Shown: positions 41,261 to 56,333, counted from the first letter of the stretch. The stretch is DNA of 64,000 bases from Engraulis encrasicolus (GCF_034702125.1 NC_085866.1:21665687-21729686); one strand, 5' to 3'. The notes: a model not told the origin generated them from the letters alone. Numbers and translations are program-made.

Positions 41261-42240
41261 ACCCCCCAAAAAAGAAAAAGAGGAAGCAATGCCAGGTTTC
41301 ACTGCAGACCATACAAGCGAAAGCCTGTCACCTTAAAACTTCATTGTTGCATTAAAACTTCATTGCAACCATAGAGGTAGAAAATAACACTAGAGGTGAC
41401 ACAGCAATTCACAACAGCACTGGGAAATGGCACATGGAGCTTCCCAACTTCCGTAGGTAGTGTAGGCACCTTCAGTCAATGCAAGTCAATGGAGAACACG
41501 CCCACCCCTGTCAAAAAATGACTAAAACTGTGTGAATATGAAGTAACACTTTGATCAAAGACCAGATTTGAAATGTCAGGCTAAATATCTACTTAAATCA
41601 TGTGAGTCGATAAAATACATTTAAAAATCAAATTATATATTTTAAGAACATATTTAGCAACACACTTCAACTATTGTCCTTGTACAGTGTGTTGGTGGAC
41701 ATTTTCACATGATTAAGCCATTTTCGACAGAGGTGAGCCTCCTTCTCCATTAATTTCCATTTCTCTGGTCTACCTACCAGTGCTTGACATTAACTTTTTC
41801 ACTCACGGGCCACTGTGGCTAGTGTTTTTCCCCAGTCACTAGCCGTTCTGCTATTCTATTAGCCACATTTTTGATATTATTTTCTTTATCATAATACTGT
41901 ACATCTAACTTCACAAGATAAGTTGCTACAGAAAATGAGTGCATAGCTTTCTACTGCATATGGAAATGAATCAAACAAATAGAAACAGAGTAACTTAGCT
42001 TTACTTTAACTTAAGCTTAGCTAACAGAGTAACTTAAATACAAACAATTGATACACAAGGGGCAAAATATATGAGCCAATCAGCTAGTGACACCGAAATT
42101 GTTAGTAACCGAATGAAAGAATGCCGTAAAAAGGGGGGCGGGGTCACCTCTAGTGTTATTTTCTACCTCTATGATTGTAACTGTTGTAGCTTAAATCATT
42201 ACCATGTAGTGTTTTATCTTCAGTTGCCTGCAGGTTACAT
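41261..42240. other. No recognised feature
   Basis: No exon or repeat that I can name. Confidence 0.45.
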
Positions 42241-42306
42241 GAAGAGAAGAAGAAGAAGAAGAAGAAGAAGAAGAAGAAGAAGAAGAAAAAGAAGAAGAAA
42301 AAGACG
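42241..42306. repeat. (GAA)n microsatellite
   Basis: About 20 GAA/AAG units. The poly-Arg open frame across it is an artefact. Confidence 0.95.
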
Positions 42307-42573
42307 AAACGCTGCAAAGGATGCGTGATCAGACTCAGAAATGTTTGTATTAGCCTATTTCACTAATTAAAATTATGACATCAGCATTGGCATTCACATA
42401 CCAAAAATAAGATGCATCCTTTGGATAGCCTTAATTACGACAGGAAATATAAATAAAATTTGTATTGACAGACAATATTACATTTCATCATGTGTTGTTT
42501 CATATTTCTTAAGGTCTCTGCATACTTCACGTGCGCACTTTGGCGCGTGTGGACCGAGAACCATTAATGACGT

Positions 42574-43763
42574 TGTGGAAAAGCAGAGGCTTCTCTCTAT
42601 CAGGATAGACCGTCACGGTTGAGTTCAAGAGGTGGATTGTGAAAGGCAACTTCAGGACTCCAATTTATCCCAATTTGGACCCATAGGCTGCGGCCTCTTC
42701 GCGGTCCTCTTCTCCCGGGTCTGCACCACCTCCAGGTCGTCTCCATTCTCGCAGCCATACGCCATCTCTCGCCGAGTTGTAGTTGCCACCGCTGACTTCT
42801 CTTGACTCACTCTGTCGGCGTCGAATCCCACTTCTGACACCAAATGTGGAAAAGCAGAGGCTTCTCTCTATCAGGATAGACCGTCACGGTTGAGTTCAAG
42901 AGGTGGATTGTGAAAGGCAACTTCAGGACTCCAATTTATCAAAAATATAAGCGCTTTTTATTTGTAGCAAAAATAAATGTGCACGTGGGCAAAAACATAA
43001 CACGACTTGACATAAACTTCAGACTCTTATTTGCATCACTGTTTCAAGACCCTGCTAAACTCGCTGCTCACATCAACAGCTTCAAGGACACTGCTCTCCG
43101 GTTAACAGCAGTTCCTAATTTCGCATCTTGGAGTCAGCTTCCGATTATCAGCTGATTGCTCCCCCCTGCTCATCCCCACTCATCTGGGGTTTTAAACTTT
43201 GCGCACTAGCGCCAACCAATTACACTTCAATTGGTCTGTACTCTTGAACCAATAGGCTCACTCGAGTCTTAAACTAAACAAAATCATACTCTAACATTGT
43301 ACTGCACATCATAATCATTACAGAAATCAAAACAACAAAACACATACATAAATACATTTTGCCACGGCACTTTACCCACACAAAATCGCCACAAATCCCC
43401 GACAAATATTGCACAACACCCGACACATAACTCCCGCCCCTTCAACAACACATTTCCCATTCCCAAAGTCAGATGATGGAAAACTTCTGCCAACGCGGGC
43501 GCGCTTCCACGTGACAGTGCGGCAAGGAAACAAGAAACGTTAGTGAAGTAGTCCAATGCTTGCGAGCTCGCTGGAATATTCAAACATTCAAGAGTCACTG
43601 TGTTCGCGGGCCTGCGTGCCCGTGTGTGAATGTGTGCGTGTATGCGCGTTCGCTTCTTGCAAGTCTCATGTCTCCCAGTGCGTAATAAGCACCAGAAATA
43701 AATAGCGCAATCGCATAGTCTTTAAAACGTAAAACAGTGAGAAGGGAAGATCACTTTCTCACA
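42574..43763 (-). mobile_element. LTR retrotransposon remnant (internally deleted), TSD GACGT
   Basis: The 919-bp LTR lies at 42845-43763 (minus strand TGTGAGAAAG.. to ..GCTTTTCCACA). It is followed on the minus strand by a primer-binding-like TTTGGTGTCAGAAGTGGGAT, 173 bp of leader/gag-like sequence (42672-42844), then only the last 98 bp of the other LTR (42574-42671). The flanks carry GACGT at 42569-42573 and 43764-43768, a 5-bp duplication usual for Gypsy and ERV-type integrases. A 63-codon frame (42843-42652) could be the start of gag. No pol remains. Confidence 0.92.
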
Positions 43764-43768
43764 GACGT

Positions 43769-44934
43769 CATCACTTGCGACAGACTATTCATACTTCAGA
43801 AGGCTTTCGCTCGCATTGTCGGAAGTGCCCTCTGCTGTTCATGAGAGAAACGGCAGTATCTTTCGCAACTCGCAGCTTGAGTTCTACGGATGTATAAAAT
43901 AGAAAGCCAAACACGGCTGCTGTAGGGCTACTGAACGTCTGACTTGTGACTTACCACATTGAAACATATATTTTTTGTTGTAGCCTACATTGCCAGATCA
44001 TTCCAAGACCATGTGAGAGCATTGTTCTGGCGGCAGAATTTTTAAATATATCGCCGAACACAACGTGCTTCTGAATAAAGTAAATAATTGTTTCACTGAA
44101 CAACATTTAAGAGAGAAGATAAAATAACTCTCTAGGACATTTTATTATCCTCAAAATGATGCATGATCCATTCTGTAGTAGCCTACAGTAGTTGTAGCCT
44201 CTCTTCGCAACTCCTGCTTTGTCTGCCTACCTGTATGGTCGCTGGTGGCGCACGACAAGTTACAAAATATCTGGGGTGCACGACGTCGCGCCACGGCAGC
44301 TCACGACACGGCGTGTGACGTCATTTTGGGTCACGTGACGGCGCGAGTGAGGTCGCGAGTGAAGTATGAAGGAGGGTAGCGCCAGTCACGACAAGTATGA
44401 ATCCCCCTTTAGGCTGCCTGCATTTTGACTTTTGGTGCTCTTACTTCAGTGGCCACTGTGGACTATCCTGGCAACGCCGTACTCCACCCAAAGATTTTGT
44501 CTCCACACCTAGTCTGGCGAAACCCTCATAGCTCGTTTCGCTCACTGTTTAGCCAATCAGCAAACAGTTGAGAGTGGTGACGCAAAAGTCCGTTGCTGAT
44601 TGCTTAAGGTAGCACTATTCACACTTTCGTTTTGTTATTTGTATGCTTCTGCAACACTATATTATAACAGTCATGCTAATAAAGCACAATATGGGTTTTA
44701 ATTTGAATTCGGAACTCAAATTAATTTAAATGGCAGAGTAAGATCAGACCATCTCCCACCCTCCATAGAGACGGATACCTCTTAGCTTTCGCCAGACAGT
44801 TTGACGGAGTCAACAGTCGGCTTTCACCCAGGCTAACTCTGGACTCTCATAAGATCTCCTTGGACACATCATGTCTCATTACCACAGGTATCTACAGGTA
44901 CCACAAAACTACTGTAGAATAAAAGTCCACTATC
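43769..44934. other. No gene seen; one repeat fragment
   Basis: From ~44511, CTAGTCTGGCGAAACC.. and ..TTTCGCCAGACAG (~44795) form an inverted pair, likely an old DNA element. The rest is unassigned. Confidence 0.45.
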
Positions 44935-45110
44935 ATGGCACTGCCGTGGCCTAACAGTAAGGCACTGGGTAACTACGCCGGTGACCAGGGTTCGATTCTG
45001 GCCCAGGTCATTTGCCCATCCCTCCCCGTCTCTCTCTCCCCACTCATTTCCTGTCTGTCCTTCACTGTCCTGCCAAGAATAAACGTTATAAAGTATAAAT
45101 GCCCCAAAAA
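44935..45110 (+). mobile_element. tRNA-headed SINE (type 1)
   Basis: GCACTGCCGTGGCCTAACAG.., box B GGTTCGATTCTGG, CTCTCTCTCCCCACTCATTTCC, tail CCAAGAATAAACG. Confidence 0.82.
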
Positions 45111-45741
45111 ATCCACTATCATCAATGGGGCTCGAGGCTTGCAACTGGAAAATCGTCTCTGACCTTGCTGCCATTGTCTACTCAGCATGCAGACAAGAAC
45201 GACACCAGACAAAAACACTCACCCTGAGAATGTATGATGGCTTTCACTGGAGTCAATGAGAGCAGGGATAAATGAACGGCAGGCTATGGGCCAATTAATA
45301 TGCTGTAGCTGTGCATGGCATACAAAACAGCTACTGTAACGAGTGTATTGACAGGCAATAGATTGTGACTTTGGTAATTGGTATCACAAGGGCAAACATA
45401 ATTAATAGCCAAATGGGTGGGGTTCACTAAAAGCAGTATAGTCTTAGATAACTTTAACAAAGTCAGCAGAACAAAAAGTTTGACACTTCTCTGTATTCAG
45501 TGTAGTCTTTTGCCTCTGAGATTTATCTTTTTTCCCTCTCTTTTTCTTCTTTTTTTAATCCATATTCTTTTATCTTACCATTTTTATTACACTAGAATGC
45601 CCTCTATATCTTATGTTTTATTCTTGCTGTTTGACTTTGTCTTGGTTTAATCTAAGTTTTTATTATTGTACATTCTACTATTTTAGTTTGACACTGTACA
45701 GCACTTTGGTCAGTTCTTGCTGCTTATACATGTTATATAAA

Positions 45742-47542
45742 TTAAAGGACCACTCTAATAGAAAACTATAAGTTTACATGGTTTCAAACGTGTTTTCATG
45801 TGTCCAGAAACAGAACTCTAATGTACAGAAGTTGTTTTGTTCAGTAGTAAGGACTGTTTGTAAACATTGTTTTAACCGTTTTTCAACACTCTTAGTCCCG
45901 CCCCCCCAAAAACAAAAACGAGCTGGAATTGATGTCAAAAGATGAAAAATCACGTCTCAATTCACGCACTTGTGTCAGCCAAAATATCTGCACTTATTTG
46001 CCGTTAAACTGAGGGTGGGAAGTGCACTGCATCTCAGTACACAGTGCACAGTGCGGGGATTGGAACGCACACCGGGTCATTAGCAGCGCCTTGGCTAACT
46101 GGATCTGTGCACACTGTGGGAGCTGTGAAATTTGAGTGCGGATATGATAGTGATGTTATAGTTCAAATATACTATCTCTTTGTGTTATAGAGTGCATGGT
46201 GTTCATTATCCAAGACGGCGAACAGTTTGCAAAGAAATGTTTTCAATTTCAATAAAATAGAAAGTCTAACAGCACAAGTTCTGCAACTACAAGGCTAGCT
46301 TATTAGCTTTCCCCACGTCTCCACACTACCAAGCAAACTTCTAAACACAACACCACTATATAAAATGTAGGACACCGTCCACAGACATGGAGTGAAACAA
46401 ATAGCTCTGATACCAAATCTGCCCCCCGACATTTTCGCTGTTGGGGTGAATATCTAATACCGTTACATTGTAAGCTTGACCTCAAAAGACACGTAGTAGC
46501 AACAAGGGGTTTCTAAACAGTCTGGAATAGCCAGTAGCACCAAAAGAGTAGAACATGTCACACGGAGATTATGTATCTGACACACTTACAATCTATGTTC
46601 ACGCCGGTATACGGTAGCTGAACGGTCAATCAAGGGAGCCAAAGTTACGGAAAGTGTTTAATCTGTTACTTACTGTATCACATTAACAGCTATTCCACCC
46701 ACCCAACCCTGAAAGCACAGTAGGTCGACGAAGCTAGCAGGCTAGCTAGTCCTACTCACCGATGTGTTGACTGAGACCCAGGCGAGCACCATTAGCAGTC
46801 TCACGATCCGTTTCCAAATACAGTATCTGTCAGGGCTCCTATGAATTATAATTTCAACGATCGAACACCCCATTCTTGCCTGCCGTCAATCCCATGTCTT
46901 CGTGCTGCTATCGTTTCACATTGTTAGCCTTGTCATTTCTCCAGCTGCTACTGTATGTTTTTGCAATGGCCAGGACAATAATCGCGGTCTTTACAAATTA
47001 CATCAACATACTGTGTTTGAAAAGTGATCAAATCTGTAAGAACTAAGTTGTAATGTAGACTCGGAAGTACATTTTCAAACTTTATAGTCAATCAGGACAG
47101 CGTCATGTCTGCAACTCATCTCGAGTCACACTTGGCTTGCTAGCTCATCCGTAGCCTCGTCTCGTTGGAGTAAAGTAAACAACAGTCCCCATGGCTCTGA
47201 AATATGAGGTAACGGTGCCACCTAGTGGTTTGCCAACATGTAGGTACAACAACTACCGGTACCCACAGTAGGCCTACAATGCCATATAAAACAGCGTTGA
47301 AGCATTACAAAAAATCTTGTTTTAATTCTTGTAAAAATCGATATTTCCGGAGTCATGAAATTCGGCTTGTGACGTCACATATGTGATATCCAATCAGAAA
47401 TGTTTATTTTGTAAATTAACTAAAAACTATAAAATTATAAACCCAAATTATTTTTTACTTAATTAATGATTCAGGTTTATGGGTTTTGAATAATGGTGCA
47501 CATAACATGTAAGAATGGTTTTCTATTAGAGTGGTCCTTTAA
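45742..47542. mobile_element. 1.8-kb TTAA-bounded DNA element
   Basis: Inverted ends TTAAAGGACCACTCTAATAG AAAAC (left) and the reverse complement of GTTTTC TATTAGAGTGGTCCTTTAA (right), ~27 bp each, with TTAA at both edges. No transposase-like frame inside. Includes 46300-46800 and 47100-47300 unique sequence. Confidence 0.85.
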
Positions 47543-47622
47543 ACTTACTTACTTACTTACTTACTCTACAGCTGTGCGATAATGAGTAAATTTCAATCCA
47601 ATGAAATTGACGTCAACGTGTC

Positions 47623-48033
47623 TTAAAGGGGGATGCCACTATTTTGGGGCTTAATACACTCTCAGAAATAAAGGTACAGAACTCGTCGCTGTGGCAGTAC
47701 TCTCAAGGGGAGTACCATTGCGTCACTTGATTGGTACCCCAAAAAAGAGGTGCGTTCAGTTTCTTGCAATGTCGACCGATATGCATCTGTCACCTCTTTT
47801 TTGAGGTACCACCCAAGCGACGCAATGGTACTCCCCTTGTGGGTACTGCCACAGCGACGAATTCTGTACCTTTATTTCCGAGAGTGTACAGTTAAAATCG
47901 TTGGGTGGGGTTTATAAAGGTGGTTAAGTGTCTTATTTTTCATGTTAATCGTTGTCTTGCTTTAAGACAAGTTAAAAGAGGGAATATGTCGCTAAGCTAG
48001 TGAAAGTCAATGTATCCGTGTAGCATGCTAGCG
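47623..48033. mobile_element. Truncated palindromic MITE with nested insertion
   Basis: Left arm of the AGGGGTATGCCACTATTTTG family (47623-48025), lacking most of the right arm and carrying the TA-flanked MITE at 47657-47886. Confidence 0.9.
47657..47886. mobile_element. Nested TA-flanked MITE, CACTCTCAGAAATAAAGG ends
   Basis: Inverted ends CACTCTCAGAAATAAAGG and CCTTTATTTCCGAGAGTG, with TA at 47655-47656 and 47887-47888. The uninterrupted family member at 40904 reads CTTAATACAGTT across the same point, giving the exact empty site. Confidence 0.95.
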
Positions 48034-49042
48034 ACACAAGCAAGAAAAGCCCTCAAAAATACTTTCAAAAGCGTATAAGGACCTGACAGGTGTGATTGGC
48101 ACATGAAATTGAATCTTGCTGCAAAACAGTTCAAAAGCCTTTGAGTGTTTCTTGAATGATGACAAAGCCAATCAGTGAGTAGATTTGTAGGCCCAATGCT
48201 GCAACTCCCCAGAAAGGATCCATCTTTGAAAGTGTTCTGTAATTGTTTCGCGCTCATTAGCCAAATAATGAAGTTTGTAATTCATAGTAATTCATCATCT
48301 GTAATGATGTGGGATATTGGAGAAGAAACAAGGCTTTTGAGAGCCATTGAGCACATGCAAATGATGAGTTCTTTTTTTTCTGAAGAACAATATAATCATG
48401 CTGAACCTGCTGTGCCTTCATCAAATAGTAATATAGTATGCAGAGCATTGTAATCAGTTTTCTATTGTACTAGTGTGTGAGCGTGTGTGCGCGCGTGTGT
48501 TAGTGTGTGTGCATGTGCGTGTGTGTATGTGTCATATTATGCCAGAGAAAAATAATGACGATGAAAAAGAGAACGTAGAGACTACAGACAGAGAGGAAGA
48601 GAGAGAGAGAGAGGGGAAGAGTGAAGGTAGCATAGCATAGGCCCTCAATAATAAAGGACAGTGGATCTGTGTGAGGGGTTGGTCTAGCCTAGAAATCTAG
48701 ATGCCCCTAGAGGCCGCAAATTGAATTTGCTCCCGGTTCCTGAATCTACAAGCGGTCCAAGGTGGACCGGCCAAGGTGGAGGGGCAGGATCAGGGGCCGG
48801 GCTAGCTATTGACGACACAACTGGGCTTTCAGAACATACACGCCCCAGGTGAAAACTAGCGTAGCGTAATGCTAGTGTAGCATTGCACCAGTCTAGGAGG
48901 AAATGCATCTGACCACCACCGCCACAGCCAAACGAGTTGCCGTAATAAATTGTGTTTTCACTTACAAAGTTTTCACTTACAAAACATGCCTCATATTCAA
49001 CCACAGGGCCCTCCTTCACCAACCAGCGAAATGTTGAGCAAT
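48034..49042. other. No gene seen
   Basis: Includes a TAGCCTAGAAATCTAGATGCCCC end of a fish repeat (~48691) whose inverse end occurs at ~55934. A 159-codon minus-strand frame at 49163-48684 has no recognisable domain. Confidence 0.45.
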
Positions 49043-49044
49043 TT

Positions 49045-50690
<1,646 letters not shown>

Positions 50691-52810
50691 CATAAACGAA
50701 TATGATTGTTGTCAACATGACATGTTCTGTGTAAGCTAGCTAGCTGGATACCAAGCTAGCTGTGTTATTTGACGAGAGGTGGGCTAGCCGCTAGCTCGAC
50801 CGACAAGGTCTCATTCCCATCTATTTAGTAAGCCATTTATAGATTTCCAAAGCTCCCAAATGTCTTGTTTTAATGCTGTGGGTCTTATTATAACTGTCAC
50901 TAAATTGGCAAGCCCTTTCAAGCATTTTAAAGGTTGAAAAGAGACCAGTTGTAGTTGTAAACAAAATACCAGTTGATCTGGTTAAGATGGCCCGTGCTAT
51001 GTCATTTCAAATGTTTTGATAAACAACTTCTTAAATAATGACATATAACTTGTCTGCTTGCTGACCATATGTTTAGGACTTTGTAAATGGCAATTTGATA
51101 TTTGATTACAGTCAGAAAGCCGAGATGCACCGAATCTCTGCCATGAACTGACGGGGGTAGCCGGGCAAGTTACTGTTAGCATTTTACAGATCCAGTAGAC
51201 CATTTCTTTTAGGTGTAGAACAAAATCGCAGCCGTTAAAAGTTACCAAAGATCCAAACACGCTAATCGTTAACTCATAGACATTGTGTTTTGATACTGAG
51301 TGGGTTAGTTGTGCAAACAGCCGTCAGTTGTATTGTTCGTATTCTCTGAGTCTGAAGCCAGCAGCCTGCTCTCTCTGCTCTGTTCGTGCAGCTGGCAGCT
51401 GCAAGGTAGCTCCAGGGGCTGTTCACTCACGGAACTTCCTGTTAGCCACAATTGGCTAACCCTAACCACGGGACAGTGCAAAATGAATGGGTGTCAATGG
51501 AGTTTTTTACCATTATCATTTTTGTGATTTTTTATAATTTTTTGTCCTGAAATATTAATATTAAGTTCGAAGCTAGAAATAATAAGACTCCATTTGAGTA
51601 GCGTTTCGATTATTTTGCGCCACTAGATTATTATATACTGGGTCACAAAGCTCAATTTTTATGAGGCCAAACCCATAAACATTAGCGCGATGCTAGCGAG
51701 TACAGGTTGAAATCTTCTAACCTGCTGTAAAACTACACACCTGTGCGATTTGTCAATACAGCCTATTGTTAAACAACAGTCATAGTGCTTACCAGGAATG
51801 TTTTGTTGATGATATTTGTGACTGGAAATCGCAGTAGCAATGTATTTAGCATGGGTTCCCCTTTCCATTCCATACATTTTCCCACATGAAGGACTGGCCC
51901 ACGCTCGTTACTGCATTATGCATGCAAAGCTAACTGGCTACAATGGGAACCAATGAGACTGAGCCTTCTCCCTGTTAGAGGTTCTCTGGTAGCTCCAACC
52001 GAAACTATTACTGGCCACGCCCCTACAGTTTGCTTTGTGGGGATTCAATGTGATTGGTTGTTGCACCATCCTATTGCGTGGCATTGAGTGCCGAGGTGTT
52101 TGATAGACAACCGTTTATCCCGCCCACACGGCTTCCTAGCTACTCCACACCCATGTCAGCTTTCAGCTCGCTAGGCTAGGGTTGGTCTATCCCACAAATG
52201 CCTTGACTGTTTTTCGATCCCAGTCCAGCCCTGTGTGACCTACATATTATATTATATCATGTCCTGCTTGATTGAGGATTGTCACAAATTGTCCTGCATC
52301 TATTGCGAAACGTATTTGTACTATATCACACACTCTCATTTTCTTTCTTTCTGTGCTAGGCGCTGCCCAAGTTCAATTATAGATTCTGATATATATAGCT
52401 GTGAAATGAGTGTAGCATGATAGGTTCCTCAGCAATGAACGCTGATGAGCTCAGAGAGTACTTAGGCTCAATGACACGGCTGAAATGACAACGCAGTCAG
52501 AGGTCAATGGCAGACTGAAGGAGTTTTTCCAACCTCATTTTCAGCAGTTCATGAGCTTGTAAGAATGTGAAATGCAGACGACGCTGAATTCGCTTTGCCT
52601 CCTTCCCTGGGATAGAATTGCACTCAGCAACACATGAATGTGATTTGCAGGTAAACTGACAGAATACTGTCTGTCACTACAGAATAGTGATTGTCATGGC
52701 TGCCTCAGTGGCAGCTGCAACAAGTCATTAATGAAGTTCAAAAGTTTCAAAATAGCGTTATTGTCTAACATGTTGCCATATTAGAACATGGTCTTTTGAA
52801 GGCTTTCCTT
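50691..52810. other. No recognised gene
   Basis: Some fish-repeat-like phrases (GTTAGCCACAATTGGCTAAC palindrome at ~51441) but no exon or intact element. Confidence 0.45.
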
Positions 52811-53155
52811 TAAATGGGTATGCCACTATTTTGGGGCTTAATACAGGTAAAATCGTTGGCCAGGGTTTATAAAGGTGGTATAGTGTCTTATTTTTTATGT
52901 AAGCCGTTGTCTTGCTTTAAGACAAGTTAAAAGAGGGAATATGTCGCTAGTGAAAGTCAATGGATCCATGTAGCATGCTACAATGCTACACGGATCCATA
53001 GACTTTCACTAGCTTATCGACATATTCCCTCTTTTAACTTGTCCTAAAGCAATACAACGCTTAACATGAAAAATAAGACACTTTACCACCTTTATAAACC
53101 CCCAGCCAACGATTTTAACTGTATTAAGCCCCAAAATAGTGGCATACCCCTTTAA
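52811..53155. mobile_element. Palindromic MITE, AGGGGTATGCC family
   Basis: Complete copy: TTTAAATGGGTATGCCACTA.. to ..TAGTGGCATACCCCTTTAA, arms of ~165 bp around a TAGCATGCTACAATGCTA loop. Confidence 0.95.
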
Positions 53156-53213
53156 TTGTGTGTGAGGTGTTTGTGTAATAAGTGCAGGTCAGTCTGGTTG
53201 AGTCGTAGCTGAA

Positions 53214-53330
53214 CAGGGCCGCTGACAGGGTTGGCCATGCAGTCCAAGGACAAAGTAACCTAATTTGAAAAGGCAAGGGCCCCCCTACCAATAACTACAA
53301 TGTCTTGAGAACCGAAATTTAGTAGCCTGA
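53214..53330. mobile_element. CAGGGCC-family MITE, truncated
   Basis: Starts CAGGGCCGCTGACAGGG and has ..AGGACAAAGTAACC; the right end is not identifiable. Confidence 0.55.
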
Positions 53331-53850
53331 TTATCGTCGATTTTCAAATGTCTTCGTTACTTGGTCTGACCTAGCCTGGTCCTGACCACCCCATAATACT
53401 ACCATTTCATTTCGCATTCATGGTCAGGAGGTTGTGTGATCTGACACGATTGCAGAAAGCGGGAAGTTTGCACTCAGTTATGATTTGAATTTATTGGACA
53501 GCTCTCACCCAATTGCAGACAGTTACTCAACAACAACATAGCGCAGACGTTTACATCATCGTTACGAGCGTCCTCCCCTTTCGCCCCCCTCGTGGGGCAC
53601 TTATTCACTTATTGGCTGTTTTCTAGGGAGGGTTGGCCGGCCAGATCCTGCCGGCCTACATCGCTCCACAGAAAAGAGTTACCACACTAGTACGGAGCCA
53701 ATCTTTTTGATGGAAGTGGGATGGTGCGCCAGGCTTGGTTAACATTTCCCAAATGGCATGGTTGACCAGCCTCCCTCGGTTTGCTACTGATCGATGTCAG
53801 AAAAGGCTGTGCCAAAGTTCAAACCAAACATTTTTTTAGTCCCTGGCCCT
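53331..53850. other. No recognised feature
   Basis: No exon or nameable repeat. Confidence 0.45.
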
Positions 53851-54018
53851 ACCATGTCGCTAACAGTAGGGCACTCGCCAGCTACGCTTCTGACCCGGGT
53901 TCGATTCCGGCCCGGGTCCTTTGCCGACCCTTCCCAGTCTCTCTCTCCCCACTCGCTTCCTGTCATTGCTTCACTGTCCTATCAAAATAAAGGCAAAAAA
54001 GCCCCCCAAAAACATTTT
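53851..54018 (+). mobile_element. tRNA-headed SINE (type 1)
   Basis: ..TAACAGTAGGGCACTCGCC, box B GGTTCGATTCCGG, CTCTCTCTCCCCACTCGCTTCC, tail CAAAATAAAGGCAAAAAA. Confidence 0.88.
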
Positions 54019-54619
54019 CTTAGTCCCATTAGAACGTCTCTGCTTAAATCCCGTCACTGCCTTGCACACGCCTTTACATAGGGCCGTTGGAATTGCTCAG
54101 AGTTGATTGGTTCCTGAAGTGGGTAGAGTTCCCGTTTTTTGCAGAGATCAGAAATAACATTTACATTGCTCGTGGCGTGACTAGAAGCAATGCCGAAGGT
54201 GTTGCGTCACGCAGAGGGCGTGATAGGTCTACAATTGTAGTCTTCCCTCTCTCCTTGGGCACAGGACAACTGACCTGTGACACCCCCCCCCCCCCACACA
54301 CACACACACACACACTCAGCTTCTCTGGAGATGAATAACAATCATTGTTGTTTGCAAAAGTGGCTGCAAAATAGTTCATTAATCTTGTCACATGTTTTTA
54401 GCACAGTCAATGGCTTAGCACTAAGTGCATTGGTCTGTCATATCACCTGCCAAGCCCACACACAGCCATCACTGTGATGCGAGGAGAGCCTGAAAGGAAT
54501 GCAGGTCATAAAACATTGACATGCAATTACGTTTGAGTTGAAGGTAGCTTGAACATTGAAAAATCTGACCTGGGAGCAGCACCAATAAATAGCCAGATAA
54601 AAAGATAGAAAAGTCTGTT
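54019..54619. other. No gene seen; short C and CA runs
   Basis: A (C)n-(CA)n tract at 54283-54315. Otherwise unassigned. Confidence 0.5.
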
Positions 54620-54819
54620 CAGTGTTGCCAGATTGGGCTGTTTCCCGCACAATTGGGCTGCTTAGAATAGCTGTCTGGGAGTAAAAGTGGCATTTTGCAG
54701 GAAAACCCTCCCAATTTTGCCCATAGACATCGATGGAATTGGGCAGGATTTAGGGCTTCCGGGCGGGTTTTGAGCATTTTTTTTGGGCTAGAAATCATCA
54801 GCCTTATCTGGCAACCCTG
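54620..54819. mobile_element. hAT-like MITE, CAGTGTTGCCAGATTGGG family
   Basis: Ends CAGTGTTGCCAGATTGGGC and ATCTGGCAACCCTG. Flanks AGTCTGTT and AGTCCGCT match at 6 of 8. Second copy at 58902. Confidence 0.85.
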
Positions 54820-56330
54820 AGTCCGCTACAACCAGGATTTTTTGCTCCCACTTATTTATTAATTTTCCGTGAGGTTTTCCGTGAGGTAGAAACCTTTCTC
54901 TCTTTTTATCATGCAATTAAGTTTGAACATCAGTTTAAGTGGATTACACATTTGCAGCACAGTATTTGCAGCACAGTATTTTTTCCACCCTGAAAACAAA
55001 CAGACCGTTTGTTTGGTTGTTAGATACATTGGATTTCGGAGTTTCACGTTTCTAGGACTTTGAGAATATTGTACTGTCAGGTTGATGGGACGTGTTGGCT
55101 TGTTTGAATACATAGCCTATCCTAAACGTGGTTTGTCCTTGACAGAGCGTACAGTAGTTGCATATACAGTAGCCTGGGGAATCCCATGCTGCTTTGCACA
55201 ATGTTAACCAGACAACATGCACAGTGTATTCCAGTTTCAAATAGAATATTGTCAGTAACCTATTCAGTTTAAAACAGGTACCAGTAGCCTACCGACATGT
55301 GTGGAATAGCGTTCTGCAGCCTGAATATTCCCTGAACACGACCACATTGAATAAAGAGTTTAACCACCCATGCATAAACCGCATGCTGCCATCCCATTTA
55401 AAATCTGAATATTGTAACTTTGGTCACTTTTCCCATACATTTGGTATAGTAGCCTACTGAGGAGAATACAAATCTGAACAATTGTAGAGATTTTAGCATA
55501 CACCAGACAGAACTGACAGACCTCAAAGACTACAGGTATGGTACAGCTTCAAAATCTGCACAGTATCAATGTGAGGCAGCTAGCCTGATAAACCATCTTA
55601 AATGTGAGATTATATGTGTAATTTAGTCTGGCCCCGATGAATAGTACATCCGAAGATTGTTGATAAGAACAACCCGTTGTCTTTCAAACCGTGGCCGGCA
55701 ATCTGACCAATCAGTGCTATCTTTCTCGTTGTTGATGTGCTTTCCCAACCTTGCAAGCTTCGTCGTCACTCCTTCAAAACCCCCCCTGCTTTGATTCAAA
55801 ACACATCTCTGCGTTGTGATTGGTTTGCCAGATTCTTGGCAAGCCTGGCAGACCACTCAAACGAGACCCTGGCCTGAATTTCCCCCTGGGGATTAATAAA
55901 GTTACTCTTCTCTACGATGCGAGGCCAGACCAGTAGGGGCGTCTATTTCTAGGCTAACAAACACCAATAACTCAAAATTTGTTGTAATTAAGCATCAACC
56001 CCATGACATTGCCATATGAGCTTCACAGTGTAAATTCAAACACTCTTATAGCTTGTCCTACTCTTCGCACCAAAAATGGCTGTGTATCTTACCAATTTTG
56101 CAGATTAAAGGCTTTCGGCTTCCTTCCCTCTCCTTGAACGTATTACGTTGTACGTAATAAAACTCTCCTGTTTAAGCTCTATCTGTTTGCTACCAGTTAA
56201 TGGACTGGCTTTCAATCTCCAGGGAGAGAGTTTAATTAGAAACGGGTCGGCAAACATTACGGAAATTACATTATCCATCGTATTTATGGGTTTTTAATGT
56301 GCATGTGCTCTGTGGGTGAGAAGCACCCTG
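54820..56330. other. No gene seen; one fish repeat
   Basis: From ~55577 to ~55955 a repeat begins near TAGCCTGATAAACC and ends AGGGGCGTCTATTTCTAGGCTA; an old relative of its left part is at ~32245-32350. The rest is unassigned. Confidence 0.45.
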
Positions 56331-56333
56331 TTG

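Noticed and set aside
42071..42328. Arginine-rich 85-codon protein
   Set aside because: The run is a (GAA)n microsatellite read in one frame.
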